A stretch of DNA of 64,000 nucleotides from Sclerodactyla briareus (GCA_026419785.1 JAODTK010005521.1:124001-188000); one strand, 5' to 3'. Positions 1 to 13,379 are shown, numbered from the stretch's first letter. A program made the numbers and translations. Notes: generated by a model not told the origin, from the sequence alone.

Positions 1-235
1 AAATTTAGGGGACTGCGTACTGCCATCGGATCGGAAAGTGCCCCGTTTCTGCATCAGGGGGCAACCGATGGGCATGACCGAATGTACGGAATAACCATTG
101 GATCAGTTTCTTCAAAAAAATTCTTGAAAAAAAATCGAGAATTGATTGCCAATTTTAGGTTGTTTCTTATTCCCTATGGTCCGGAAAGTGGTTGTTTCCT
201 TGCCAATTTGGGGGCTCTGTAAAACGAGAAATTAT
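1..235. repeat. Satellite monomer, ~195 bp family (partial plus one unit)
   Basis: This stretch shares ordered words with the array at 17545-18480: a 'GATCAGTTTCTTCAA' type start, a 'TTGCCAATTTTAGG' centre, a 'GGTCCGGAAAGTGG' block and a 'GGGGGCTCTGT' end. The end of one monomer lies at 1-100 and a further monomer at about 101-235. The window edge cuts the array, so its true length is unknown. It abuts the hAT terminal remnant at 243-348. Assignment is by eye, without an alignment score. Confidence 0.6.
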
Positions 236-242
236 CTTGTAT

Positions 243-348
243 GTGATACGCGCCAGCCAATGGTGTGGCGCTCCGCTTAGATGTGACCAACCTCATATGT
301 ATTCCCCCCCCCTACTCCCCAATATTTGACACAGATCGCAGCCCCTGC
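243..348 (+). mobile_element. hAT element terminal remnant (same family as the inner hAT at 31530-32837)
   Basis: The segment contains a 'GCTCCGCTTAGAT' block, then a C-rich run, then a 'CAGCCCCTG' end. The same blocks in the same order form the right end of the inner hAT at about 32745-32837, which ends 'TACGCCCCTG'. I read it as a solo or truncated right end of a related element. The transposase and the other end are absent, because the satellite monomer begins directly to the left. Confidence 0.55.
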
Positions 349-1426
349 ACAAACGGACGGGCACCTCCTTTACTGCACTCTCATGCTCGGACCCACTAGC
401 ACGAATGGGTTATGTACCAAAAACAGTATCTCTCGATGAATCCACTCACCCACCCCACTTGGTACAATAGTAACCGTGGGGGTGACCAGCAACAGTTGAT
501 ATAGGCGGAAATGGCATCTGAAATATCGTCTAGCTCTTGCGGATCGAAGAGATAATGATATTGAACTCATGTTCAATAAAGGGAAAACGAAAACTTTCAG
601 GAGGGGGACACATAGAGCGACTGGATAAGTGACTTCCGAGACCACGAGAACAACCACAATAAATAACAACTAAACTAATAAAATGGCGGTGCTGCTTTGA
701 AAAGTCTGGTGTCTAACTGGAAAAAACACCGGCCCCCGACCAAGAAGTTCAGGATGAAGAAGCTAATATCCACGGATGAGAAGGCCGCGGATAATTGAAG
801 AGTCCCTATATGGTGATAAACGCTATGATAGTGAGAGTTCGTTCATCGTCATAATCATCATTATCATCTAACATCTTATCTGCATTTTGTTTTTCAATGC
901 CCATAAGTGAATGACAGATGGCGGTTCCACAGCTTTATTGAATGACTGTAATGCGTGAAATTAAACTCCGATTTCTCTAATTTCCATATAATTACTATTC
1001 TGCGTGACAAACGCCTCTTACAGTTCAATAATGAGGAAACTAGCAGATTTCCTTTCCACGGTATTTAAAAATCGCCGGTAATTAGAGATATACGTCGAGA
1101 AATTCTCGATTCCACTTCAGTAGCATATTAGGTTAACAAACTCTGGCTTCTTATAAACAATATCGTCTTACGTGGAAAGTTTGGTGTCCTCGGTTAATAG
1201 AATTAATTTGGAATCTCGAAATTCATAACAGCTTTATCCAAACTTCACATAACACTTTTCAGATGAGTAAATATGTAATTTTCGATTAACTCAATTTTGA
1301 TTTATAAACTCATATAATTGTTAATTAAGGTATGGTCAATTATGAGGATACTAGAAGAAGAATTAGCACAAGCGGGGTCGATGAGTTGTCGATTGTTTTG
1401 TCTCTGTTGAACAAGAAACAATCATA
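349..1426. other. No recognised feature
   Basis: About 1.1 kb of AT-rich sequence. Only short chance open frames occur on both strands, and I recognise no repeat family or coding similarity. Confidence 0.5.
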
Positions 1427-1450
1427 ATTAATAATAATAATAATAAAATA

Positions 1451-1482
<32 letters not shown>

Positions 1483-1534
1483 TAAAATCAAATGAATATA
1501 ATAATAATAATACATGATAATAATAATAATAATT
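1427..1534. repeat. (AAT)n microsatellite
   Basis: An interrupted run of AAT/ATA units with occasional single-base slips. Such tracts often mark the 3' tail of a LINE or SINE, but no element body is recognisable beside this one. The short open frame reading Tyr/Ile/Asn-type residues through it is an artefact of the repeat. Confidence 0.95.
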
Positions 1535-2028
1535 TTGTACTACAATCTAAACGGACTACTTAATCCTATCCAGCACTACTTACTTCTGCACGCTCTACTA
1601 CAACTACTACTACTACTTTACTTCTATCTACTATCTACTACTTCGAGTTCAGTTTTAACAACTGAAGTGTTTTTTGTACATGGATCGGTTTATAAATAGC
1701 TTTGCTTCTGTACGAGTACAGCAGCACAGATAATGTATTCGCCGAATCAGGTGAACCTTAAATGTGACTAAAATATGAGTATTACGTCAAACCATAAGCC
1801 GCCCCTCGCGTATCTTCTACGGATCAACAGTCCTCCCAGACTGGTTGCATCTGGTTGGCACTTTCTCTAGATCATCCGTAAGATGTTACCTTCTGGCGGA
1901 AGATGGCTACATGAGCCTCAAAACGTTGCACAATTTGATATGACTGTTTTCCCAGTAATACGGATGCACGTCCGATCATGAGTTGTTGTCGACACAAACA
2001 TTATGCATTGCGTTTCAATTAAAAACAG
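1535..2028. other. No recognised feature
   Basis: About 0.5 kb between the microsatellite and the 1.8 kb tandem duplication. I see no coding similarity and no repeat shared with the rest of the window. Confidence 0.45.
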
Positions 2029-3837
2029 GTTGAGTCTGATTAATAACGACATGTCTATGCCAGTGGGCGACCTAACCACTGCTTCAAAAAGTAATCTACG
2101 TGCTATCTGAATAAAATCACTCCTAACAGCTATGTTGAGATTGCAAACATCAGCATCACTACTCTTCTATTTGTTAACATTTTTAGTGTTACCATGAAAC
2201 GGATCAGGTGGCTGGAGCAGAACATGACACCATGTCTCCAATATAATTTATGTCCACAAAATAAGGGTGGTAGATATAGACCATCCAAGACGCATTGAAA
2301 TGTCTGACCGATGAATCGATCCGCGTAAGTTATTTCGGCTGAACAGACGTTCCGCCGCACCTCACCACCACACACGGTCACCTGAGCCTGCCAGGTGCCC
2401 AGGGAAATTTTGACTACTGAACACAATTAGAGAAGCATATAAAAGCGAATCTGCGGGCCGTCAGAGCGGACTTCCTTTTCTATTTGGAGAGGTAACCTTT
2501 CTAATCCTAACGAACACTGGCCGATTTACTCCCTGTTAAGAAGCACTCTTTTCAACAACTGACTTGTGTCAATAAATTATCATAATGGATACAAAATAAC
2601 CCTTTATGGACTAGCAGTGAATAAGCTCTGCGCGATGCCCACTCACCCCAATGTAGCACAATACATGTGATGACGCTTTACTTCTAGTCCTTAAAACATC
2701 AAATTGAGGAATGGTTTATTTCCAGAGGAGACTTTAACCTCACCCCGATACGACCCTTGTCGTAGGTTATTGCTTGAAGCTAGGTCGCCAGGCTGCTTTT
2801 TTTTTTCAAAAATTATTGCGAATACAGTTTTGAACTTAATATAGCAGACAACGGAATGCCTGTGAGCCGTAATGATTGGATTGGCTATATACAGTTTCTG
2901 AATGGCTCGCCAAGTAATTGGTAAATTTGGAGCTGCAAAGAAGAAGTTGTGATGATTTTCGACATCACAGGCCTAACTAGTTTCAAGTGTATATGAGAAT
3001 GGGTTAAACACTGACAGGGTCATGTATATTTTACTTCTCACGCAGGAATAGCCTATTTCTGTTATGCAGTTATTGTTACAGTCTGTAAATGGTCTAATGA
3101 ATATCTGCAAGATCAGATTCTTTTTCCGTAGGGTCAGCCAATCGAATCCATTTCTTTTTCACAACGAATACAGGCTACGCCCCTTCACGTACTATACGCC
3201 TCTGTTCTTCTTCCACCCGAATGGCTTGCAGCTGACTGAGGAAATTTTTAGTCGAAAAATTGTATAGGCTCCATTTTGGGTTGTAAGACCTGGCGAATTC
3301 GCCTACTCTTTTCGAAGAGTGCCCTGAGTACGAGGTAGTGGTGAGAATTCCCTCTTCCCGGGATCGCCATTTACGTTCCCCATTCGACAGAAGAGAATGT
3401 AGCTTCACTCGTGGCAGCCTATCGCTTTACACGAAAAGAAGCGGGTGAAGGGGTTGTCTGTGACGACACCAGGGGTTTGAACCAGGGACCATCGGGCTTT
3501 GCAAGGCGGACACTCTACCCTGTTCCTGCCACCGTCCCGCTCCGCCTACTCCACTTTTATCACGGGTCAAACTAATATTATATACACCGGGCCCTCGAAA
3601 TGCTTGTGATGTGGTTGGCTAACCTTCTTTTACCGTGGAATTTCATCCGAGGTTTCCCCAAATACCGGCTTTGATCTGTCTCGGTAAAAAAAAAAGTGTT
3701 GGAACCTTCCAGGTCATTCGTTAGGGTTCAACATTGAAGAACGACAGATGGGAACCCGGCATGTTTTCCGTCTGGTTTTAATTACTTGCAACTTACATTT
3801 TACAAGACTTTTCGTCATCATTTATGTCATGATAACG
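2029..3837. repeat. Tandem duplication, copy 1 (~1.8 kb unit)
   Basis: The unit starts near 'TTGAGTCTGATT', runs through 'CCAGTGGGCGACCTAACC' and ends near 'GTCATGATAACG'. The same words recur in order about 1.8 kb downstream. Internal landmarks shared by both copies include a 'GGTTTATTT' block, a 'GACATCACAGG' block and an 'AATGAATATCTGCAA' block. Differences between copies are mainly single-base insertions or deletions. A tRNA-derived SINE head lies near the 3' end. No open frame is conserved between the copies, so the unit is probably non-coding. Confidence 0.9.
3468..3541 (-). repeat. tRNA-derived SINE head in tandem copy 1
   Basis: Read on the minus strand it has an A-box-like 'GGTAGAGTGTCCGCC' and a clean B-box 'GGTTCAAACC' with roughly tRNA spacing. 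That is the RNA polymerase III promoter arrangement of tRNA-derived SINEs. A functional tRNA is unlikely because acceptor-stem pairing is not evident. Confidence 0.6.
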
Positions 3838-5680
3838 TGAGTCGAATTGTCCACGACAGATGTCTGAGCCAGTGGGCGACCTAACCACTGCTTCAAAATT
3901 AATCTACGTGCTCGCGGAATGATAAATCACTCTAACAGCTATGTGCGGAATTGCAAACATCACAGTCCTCTCTCTTCTATTTGTAACAGTTTTAGTGTTC
4001 CATGAGACGGATCAGGTGGGCTGGAGCAGAACAATGACACCATGTCGGGCCAATATAATTATTTTCGCACAAATATGGTTGTGAATAGAACATCCAAGAC
4101 GCTGGCAAGTGTCTGGACGATGAACGGATCGCCGTTAAGTTATTTCGGCGGAAACGGACAGTTCCGCCGCACCTCACCACCACACACGGTCCAACCGAAG
4201 GCATGCCAGGTGCCAGGGATTTTGAACGACTGAACACAATTAGAGAAGCAATATTTAAAGCGAACTGCGGGCATTCAGCGGGCGGACTTCCCTTTCTATT
4301 TGGGAGGTACCTTTATCATCCTAACTACACTGGACGATTACCTGTTAAAGAAGCACTTCTTTCACCAACTGACTTGTGTCAATAAAATTATCATAATGGA
4401 TACACATACCCTTTATGGACTAGCAGTGAATAAGCCCTCTGGCGCCGATGCCCACGTCACCCCAATGTAGCACAATACATGTGATGACGCTTTACTTCTA
4501 GTACTACATCAAATTGAGGAAATGGTTTATTTACAGGAGGAAGAATTTAACCTCACCCTATACGACCCTTGTCGTAGGTATTATTGTCGTACTAGGTCGC
4601 AGGCTTGCTTTTAAAATTATTGGCGAAATACAGGTTTTAGAACTTATTATATCAGGAACACCTGAATTGCTGTAGCAGCAGCCGTAATGATGGATTGCTA
4701 TATGACAGTTCTGAATGGGCTACTCCAAGTAATTGGTAATTTGAGCTGCAAAGATAAGTTTCTGATGATTTTCGACATCACAGGAACTAGTTTCCTGAGT
4801 GTATATGAGAATGGGTTAAACACTGACAGGGTCATGTATATTTTACTTCTCAACAGGATAGCCTATTTCTTTATGATTTTGGTACACTCTGTAACTGGTC
4901 TAATGAATATCTGCAAAGATCAGATGCTTTTCCGTAGGGTCAGCCAATCGAATCCCGTTTTTTTCAAAAGCGAATACAGGCTACTCCACTCTTCACTTAC
5001 TTTATACGCCTCGTATTATATGCTTCCACCCGAATTGGCTTCATCTGCCTGAGGAAATTTTTTTAGTCGAAAATTGTAGAGGCTCCCGTTTTGGGTGTGG
5101 AAGACACCGGCGAATCTCGACTACTCTTTTCTAGAGCCCTGATAACGAGTAGGGGTGAGATTCCTGCTCCCGGATCTCCATTAACGTCCCCCTTTCGACA
5201 ACGAGAATGTATCTTCACTCGGCACCTATTCTCTTACACGAAAGAATCGGGGTGGAAGGTGGTGTCGTGACGAAGACACCGGGGTGTTTGAACCAGGGAC
5301 CCGTCGGGCATTGCAGCGGAAACCCACTCTAACCGGTCCGCCACCGCGAACCCAAGTCATCAGACACGCCGCTCCGCTACTCTCTTCTCTCCACTTTTAT
5401 CACGGGTCAAACTATATACAACCAGGCTCCTCTAAATGCTTGTGCTGGTGGGTTTGGCGAACAACCTTCTTTTACCGTGGATTTCATCCGATGTTCCACA
5501 ATATCCGGCTTTGTGATCTGTTCAGTAACAAAAAAGTGTTGCCGCCTTCGCAGGCAGTCCGTTAGGGTTCAACTGAAGAACGACAGATGGGAACCCGTCT
5601 GTTTTCCGTCTGCGGTTTTAATTACTTGCAACTTTACCTTTACACAGACTTTTCTCTATTTAGTCATGGATACGTGAATG
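3838..5680. repeat. Tandem duplication, copy 2 (~1.8 kb unit)
   Basis: Second copy of the unit at 2029-3837, directly abutting it in the same orientation. It begins near 'GTGAGTCGAATTG' and ends near 'GTCATGGATACGTG', matching copy 1 at both ends. Open frames here are not preserved in copy 1, so they are not genes. The two copies together may be the edge of a longer satellite, but no third copy is seen on either side. Confidence 0.9.
5284..5352 (-). repeat. tRNA-derived SINE head in tandem copy 2
   Basis: Minus-strand counterpart of 3468-3541. The A-box 'TGGCGGACCGGTTAGAGTGG' is better kept here than in copy 1, and the B-box reads 'GGTTCAAACACC'. The two copies together support a tRNA-derived origin more strongly than either alone. 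Confidence 0.6.
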
Positions 5681-8600
5681 GGAGAAAGATCAAATTGAAG
5701 TCGTAATCAAGTACTAGTAGGCTCGAACAGTGAAGATTTGTGGTGTAACGAATACGAGCGCATAATTGACCAAAACGGGCCGGGATAGCACAGCTGGGTA
5801 AACGTGAAATAGAACCATGTGCTGCATGCAATTTGTATACATCCAGTAAACTGATCAATTATTTCCTATTCAGTAGTGAACCAATGATTTTTACGATTTC
5901 TCCTTTCTAATATCTTCAAGCATTGGTCGTGAACAACTTAATAATCATAGTATAACTCTCTAAACCCAACAGAAACCCGATCTCGTGCATTTTCAGGCGT
6001 GGTAAAATACAAGACTCGAAGTATCAGTGGCCATTATAGGGTGTGGTAGTAATGGTCATCATCGAGCCCCGGAGTACCACGTAATGAACCTATCATGAGA
6101 CATGTCGTGGGAGTCCTGTCTCCACAATGTATCCCCTCGTGTCGTACCACATTATCTATGTACGTTTTGGAAGTGTTTCGGGGCTGCATTTACATTAAAT
6201 ATACCGCTATTTATTTTTTCCAAGTTTCTCTCTTTTTGCTACAACTGTTCATTTATGTCCGAATCATATTTTGATATTCGATTTTTGTCAAGTTTTTTTG
6301 CAGCGCGTCTCTGCTGGATTTTGTATGTCAGTTCAGGTGGGGTCTTTTGAGTTTGGCGCATTGGTGGTATTGGATCGAGTAGTTGCGTGTGTGTGTCTGG
6401 GTGTTGTGTGGTGTTGGTTTGGATCTGAAGTTGTGGAACTAGCGGCTTGGTTTGTGTTGCTTGGGTGTGTCTGTTCAGCGGGGCCTTGGCAATTCACTAA
6501 TTAGTGGCTGCTGGTGGGAACGAGAGGATCAAGAATTAGGGTAGCGTGAGGTGGGGGCAGGGAACAAAAGGTCCATTCCTTGGCTGTTCTTTCAACAAAA
6601 TGGCGTGTTGGGAAATTATCTTATTTTGCCTTGACCGCAATGTTAATGTTAACAGAACCTCTCCATCTGTTGACAATACGACCATCCGATCTCGGTAGTG
6701 CCCAAGTAATACGAAACACTCAAGGTACACGCTGAACACCCCAAAGTTTTACGATTAGAAGGAGTAGTCAAAATGCATCTGTGCACTACTCTTTGACACT
6801 CTTCGAGGTCTGTGGCGCTATTCCTTCTTTCCTTCGCTTCTCCAAAATCTGCGTCCGACCGTTCACTTGGGCGCTTGCTACGGGAACATGCTATTTTTAC
6901 GACATTTATAGAATTACATAATTGCAGTTCCGAACTACACCGGTAGCTTCCGGGCCGTATATTTAGAACTCATGGACTAAGTGGCTCTTCTTTGCTTACC
7001 CTGTACCATACATGACAGCTGACACACAAATTTTTCTGGGGTGAAGTTGGGTCATGTTTCATTTTAGATTTCGACCCCTTCGAGGTAAAAAAAAAAATCA
7101 CCTCACCTTGTGTTCTTCTGAACTCCTTGACCACTTTCGTCGTCAGTTAACCCATAATGTTTTTAGAGGGTAACAGACAGGAAAACATATACGTATTTTA
7201 TCTATGTTGTATTCACTTTAATTACTCGTTCTCCAACATACTATATTAAAGTCACGACTCAATCCCACAGTCCGAATCATTATAACATATCATTATAATT
7301 GCAATATTATCTTCATTTGTAATCTTCATTTCGGAATTTCAACCACGAGAGGTGTCCTCGACTTTAGTAGTCAAACTGGAGAATGTCAGTTTTCTCGCCC
7401 TCTTTTTTCCTGAGTATCGACAGACTTTCATCGAGTTGAAAATTGGCTTTTGATGGACCATATTTACTCTTTGCCTCTCTTGCCACTTTCGTTGAATCAA
7501 ATAGTAAATCAAATAGTCCGACCTGGGCCTTACAACTGATATGGATGAATTCATAAATGAGGATACCAAAAGGTGGCCGTTATTCGTAGGTTGGCATTTC
7601 GAACCTTAGCAATTTGGACCTCGGTGGAATGTTCCTAATTGAATGTTCTTAATACTTTATTACCATAAAGGACGAAATCTGGGCAATTTTGTTCGGCATA
7701 ATTTGTGTCTCAAAAGCTGTTCGCATACCATACGTACCGTATTCCATACGTTTCGTCGTCCCAGGGTTCGATTCGTTTCTTCTCCCAATATGCTATGAAA
7801 TTCTATCCTTCCTTCAATTACCCGTATATAAAATCAGTTCCTGGAGAGAACTCGTCATAAATCGTCCCCATTCCCGTCTATACACGGGGAACATTTAGAC
7901 CGTCCTCAAGAGTGATAAAATACACATTGAGTGACCATATTATCTCGGAACCCAGATCATAAGTGCTTGTGCATGTCTGATGAATTCGGAAGCTCGAAAG
8001 GAGGATAAAAAACAAACAACATATGGAGATTTGGAAAGGATGGGAACAAATTACAAAGAAAAAAAAACCTATTGTTGGGTCGAATAGTATCTCAATAGAA
8101 GATTTTTTTTTCAGTTTCAATATTTAGCGAACCTTCTTCCTTAGCTCTGGAATTCTGACTATCACCAAATTGCCATGTTTAAAACCACCCTTTATTTATT
8201 CCACGAGGAACCTTCGTATACGACCATCATCCCCAAGTCAATATGTAGCTCGTAACTGGGAATTTATTGAAGAGGGCACATAATGCACACAACTGTTGTG
8301 CGAAGCAATCAAAGTGAATTGCAATTTTGTCCCCCTTTACAGAATTGAGTTCATGAAATTATTACGTTCGAGTAATTTGTTTCATTTCAGCACCTAAAAT
8401 CAATTATCTAGGTGATACAGAAAAACTGAAGCATATACCCTTAATTTAGCCACAAAACGGTCATAATCAAAACATCCATTCATAAACATCCATATGCACA
8501 AATCGGTACCTTAGTACGAAATACCCATTAAACATCACCAGTAGCACCACCTAATTCAGGCAATTAGGCTGTTGCATTACAAAGAAACCAAGCCGGTGAC

Positions 8601-11600
8601 GCTGCGATGCGAAGGAAATGTTGTTTTCATCATCGGTCGCCGCCCCAACTGGGGAATAACATTACACATGTACAATCTCACCACATAATTGGGGTGTCCG
8701 CGCTTGAGAAGGGGATTCTTACTACTAGCAGCTTAACACTACCGTTGTCATGCAATATGCCTTATATATTGTATGCAGATCCTTCGATCGTTATCATATT
8801 CATGATAGCAGACCCTGACCTAAACTCCGAAGATACTGTCGATTTTATTTTCATTTTATACATAAGTTCTACCCTGCTCTAGTTTTCTGGTGCCTTTGTT
8901 ATAGTAAACCGACACAACTGATTTTGTTGCAAGCTTCCTACATCAGTACTCTTGTGGATTGTGCACACGTACAGGACATAATGTGAGTGGAAGACATCTT
9001 TGGAGCACTGAACTATAGAATTACACGTAGCTGGTTATGTGAATTGTACTATATCTGAAATTACCCTATCAGGGTGAGGTGCAGTATACTCTTCGCACAT
9101 CTGTAAACTTATGGAAAGAACGTGAACGTATATAGATACATTTTTAAACAATATGATCTCCTTTTCACTTTTCCCAATCTATATTCTTTGCAGACGGACC
9201 ACAACACGCACGCAATGCCCTGCTTCCCCCATACCTAGGTTTTTCCTGAGTGTTTGTCTTTGCTATGGCTTGGATGAACTGAATAAGAGCGACAGCATGG
9301 TCAGTTGGTCGTATTTACACTTTACAAGCAAATATTTCGGGTTTGAATTCTAGCAGTCACGGGACGTTTCTCCCTAGGTGGCAGTACTTTCAGTTGCGAT
9401 GAGCGATTCTTGGTCTTTTACGGTTCCGCTGTAATGTCAGTGGACTTCTCCCTGGGGTCACTGGGGTTTGTTAACGGTTTTTGCAAGGTCTCGTCTTCGC
9501 TGTGATCATTCACGTTGAACTTGTACTTGCTCATCCAGATTCCGAAGAAGTGGTCGGGTCTCGGAGTTTACTGGTCGCTTTTTTTCGGATGGGACGTGAA
9601 ATGGGGACAAAAAAAAAAAGTTCCCGGAGCAGGGTGAAAATTGTTACCCCCATGCAATTGTTATCAATCTGAGGCACGAGTCCGAAAGAGAAGCGAGTTA
9701 ATCGCCGTTTTGCTCATTCACGATCATACGGCCCATGTTTTTTTGAGAGCCCTAATTAAATTCCATGATAAGCCAAATCAAGCCTATGGCATATACTGTT
9801 TTGTGAATTGATCGCCCTTTGCGTACCTGCTTTTGTTCCTATCCGAGGGATCGCTAATGAGTAGCTTAATTAATACTGCGAATATTTTTGTCCCAGGATT
9901 ACACGCGGGACCTTATCAATTCGACTCACGAAAGAATCGGGATATAGAGTTGCAAGTCGGTTTTCTATTCACTTGAAAACTGAAATAGACCAATTTAGAC
10001 TACTGTCAATTGTGTACAGTATGACGCCATTTTGTTTGATATTTTTAGAAATGCGAGATATTACTTCGGAAAAAACACACAGGCAGTTTTGAAGTTGAAT
10101 TAATGCTCAAACAATGGTTTGCTGCGGTAATTTTTTAACAACCATTCTCCTAGCGTGGGGGAAGGGTTTTGATGCCAGCTTAAATCAAGAAAGAACTTTC
10201 AGTGTCTCACCCCCACCGTGATCCCTGCGGAGAGCTCCTGTATCCACAACGCATATACAGCAATACGGGCAATCCCTTCAACGTGATCCAAGTAGAATTG
10301 TAAGTGACCCTTGTTACAGCTAAAAAAACCCTCCAAGTCAGGCAACACATTTGGGAATACAACAGGTTCATATTGAGATAGTGTTCACGTTATAAACCAA
10401 ATGAATCGAGGCACTTATGTAAGTAGGCCTAATACCACTCGCAGAATTACAGGCACGGTCATTTCCTGCTTGCGGTGTATCCTATTTGCCAATAGTGACT
10501 GTCCAACCTTTGGACGTATTTTGTTTATTTTCGGAAGGAAAGGGTAATTGCCCAAGCCAGTGTTGTCGACCAATATAATCTTTCAGTGAGTGACAGGTAG
10601 TGTGATAAAACTGATTTGTCCGGGCTCGGCAGCCGGACCTTAGAGTTGGCGGTGTAGTATAGTTGATATTCATTTGGTCCATAAGAACAAATCATACAAC
10701 AATATGTACGCAACAATAGTACATAATGTAGTGTGGAATGGTACATGAACCCCGGAGAGCTTATAATACGAAGGCTTGCTCATTTCAATATACAGTTTTA
10801 GGGCCTGTCTAAGCCGTCACTACTGAAACATCCCTGGTCAGAATGAACAAAAATCGAGTCAATTTTTTACTAGATTCTGTTCATTCGGAAAAGAAATGAT
10901 TAGTTTGAATCGAATTATGGTAAAAAAAAATGTGACCCTTGCTGTAGATGCCCAATTGATCGATTTCGGTCGATCCGACCAGGAAGTTTTCAGAATGTTC
11001 ATAAACCGAGAGCGCTTTAACACTATTTGGCCAAGTTCGGCCTCGCTTTCCGCGGAATGGACTTAGGAAAAAAAACTGAAGGGTAATCACAGGTTATACC
11101 CTTCTGACCAGTTGACGACAAAGTGCTTTGGCACATTCTGCTTTCTCGGAACACACTTTGATAGACCTAGAGAGGACTGTGACGAACCAGGCAATTATTA
11201 ATCCTGAAAACTACGGCCGGAACGCTTGGCATAACCGGAACCATTACAGATAATCGGTTCAATGAAGAGAAAAGGAAAGAAGAAAAAGGGTATTCACAAA
11301 TAACGGGTACAGTAGTGTATGAAAATAATTGCCCCAAAGTTATGCGGAATTGAACATTACTGAACGACTGAAGGGTTCTGGAGAGAAGTATCATGGAGTC
11401 GTGGACGCTGTTTATAAACCACGACCTGTTTAGATTTGCTAATGAATAACAACACAGCGTCTGATTGAAATGGACGACATCGTAAGCTTATTCTAGCTTA
11501 CATTCTTGACGTGGATGCGGCAGTTCAACAGCGGAAATTGTGCCGGATGTTATCCTTAGTGCAATTAATTCCAGTGAAGGTAACCACCAGGAGATGGGGT

Positions 11601-13180
11601 GGACGAATAGTCTGAGTAATTCGTATGAACTGGTGGGGGACATGTCTGAGGAGGAACGAGAGAAAACATTTGCAAAACCTTGAACCAAACAAATCCGTTT
11701 TGTAAACTGTGGAATAGCTGTGTGATAACAACTCTCATCATCCTGATTGTGTAGATTAACACAATGCTATGTAACAATCTTGCGCATTGTGTTTTGTATC
11801 ATGTAATTGTCACACAATAGTTGCGTAATGGTAATGCATTAATCCTTCTTGCCTTTCATAGTTAACGAAAACGCTTTAACTTCCTATTACAGCTATATCT
11901 GCCTTCACCAATAAATCGAATAATTGACTGCTATTTCGCTCCAAAGTTCACTTCTAACTGGAATCGAATTACCAAGTCTGTTGCTTAGATGATTATCTGA
12001 TCATTCCTGACGAAAATAAGTTATTCCAAATGGTGTTCAACTTACTATTATGTTGATAGAATTTTAAGTAATTATGGCACTGATAACCCCATTATCAACT
12101 AATTGCTTATTAGCAACGGCTTCCTCCAACTGTTTCTACACATCATTGGGTAACGATACCCAGTGAGAGGTGTATTTATAGTTGTATGCACATGTGTTGT
12201 TTGGACATTTAACCAGCTTATTTAGGTGTGGCGGAGACTTGCGCAAAAGAAAAAAGTCGGAAAAAATGTGGTAATTGTAAATATTTTTTTCTCAGATGGG
12301 TTGGGTGCGTGAGGGAGGGGTTATCTGACTATGACTTGCTCCACCACTGCGGCAATAGCAGCAGTTGCCTGCAGGGTTCCCATAATTGCTACCAAGCTAC
12401 CAGGGGTAATAGGGCAAGGGTGTTACCAGTTGCACACAGCCAGAAAAAGGCGTCGAGCAGATGATGAACATTCATGTGTATAACCAATTATAAATTGAGG
12501 TTTATACTGTCTACAACTGACTGCTGAATTGATCTATTGTACAAACTTTCTGTTTGGCTATTGAATACTTCCAGATACTATTACTTTGTTAACAGTTTGG
12601 TAATGATATTTTCGAAGCGTGAAGCACAAACCAATCGGCCTTCAGGTTTCATTGACGTCCACTAACTGAATGATATGTTCTTGTTTTTTGTTGGGGGGGG
12701 GGGGGGGGTGGGGGGGTTAAATGTTGCCATACTATGTGTTTCAGTAAGCACACACTGGTGGCTGTTCATTGAAACGTACGTGTGTTTGGATCCAGTTGAT
12801 TGCGGTCAACATCAGCTTAGCGAAACATTTGACTGCATGTCATGCATGTGTAGTTTTGTGATGATTCCGAACAACCACAGTCAGGAAGCATGTTCGCTCG
12901 CTCAAAACGAGCCTCGTGTAGAACAAAAAAATTGTAGCTGCATCAGCAGTGACTGCGTTTGCAGGTAGTAATACAGTTGCGTGTACTTTTAATAAACCAT
13001 AACGATGTTTGTCTTAAAGTAACTGTCAAGAACTTCATTGCTGAAACCAATTTTGTGACCGGTTAAATATCAATTCTGATAAATGGTGAGTTGAAATTGA
13101 GACAAGTTATGCACAACAGTCTCTGTACCAGTAAGCTATAACAATAAATAATATTGCAATGGTGATGAAATGTTATTCAT
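5681..13180. other. No recognised gene or element; contains a G-run
   Basis: About 7.5 kb in which all open frames are short and unlike any family I know. The only notable structure is a run of 16 G, one T and 7 G at 12693-12716. This could be intergenic or intronic DNA, and small exons cannot be excluded. Confidence 0.4.
12693..12716 (+). repeat. G16-T-G7 homopolymer tract
   Basis: An almost uninterrupted guanine run, able in principle to form a G-quadruplex. It follows a T-rich stretch, which resembles the T-rich-then-G-rich layout of the inner hAT ends in this window, but no target-site duplication was found. Confidence 0.9.
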
Positions 13181-13182
13181 AA

Positions 13183-13250
13183 CAATCATATATAAATATA
13201 TACATATATACACATTTTATTATTATATATTATATAATTTTGATTATATT
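13183..13250. repeat. AT-rich simple sequence at PLE 3' end
   Basis: TATA/ATTT-type low-complexity sequence directly downstream (minus strand) of the Penelope-like element. It may be its tail or the AT-rich target. Confidence 0.7.
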
Positions 13251-13256
13251 TGAAAT

Positions 13257-13282
13257 TTTCGGTTCCCTGGAACCTTCTTCAG
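13257..13282 (-). ncRNA. Hammerhead-like hairpin at the PLE 3' end
   Basis: On the minus strand the order is CTGAAGA, one extra A, a perfect GGTTCC/GGAACC stem with a two-base loop, then GAAA. CTGANGA, a stem and GAAA form the hammerhead ribozyme core, and Penelope-like elements are known to carry hammerhead motifs. The extra A after the core and the poor pairing of the outer stems argue against a working ribozyme. A plain hairpin at the element end is the alternative. Confidence 0.3.
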
Positions 13283-13379
13283 CAAAATCGTGTAATAGAA
13301 TGTACAAGAACACGGACGTACTTCGATAGCCTACAAAATCCAATAACCGACACGTAGCAACGGTGCTGCTAGGGACGCT

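Noticed and set aside
2130..2426. 98-codon minus-strand frame in tandem copy 1
   Set aside because: The corresponding frame is not kept in copy 2, so it is not under coding constraint.
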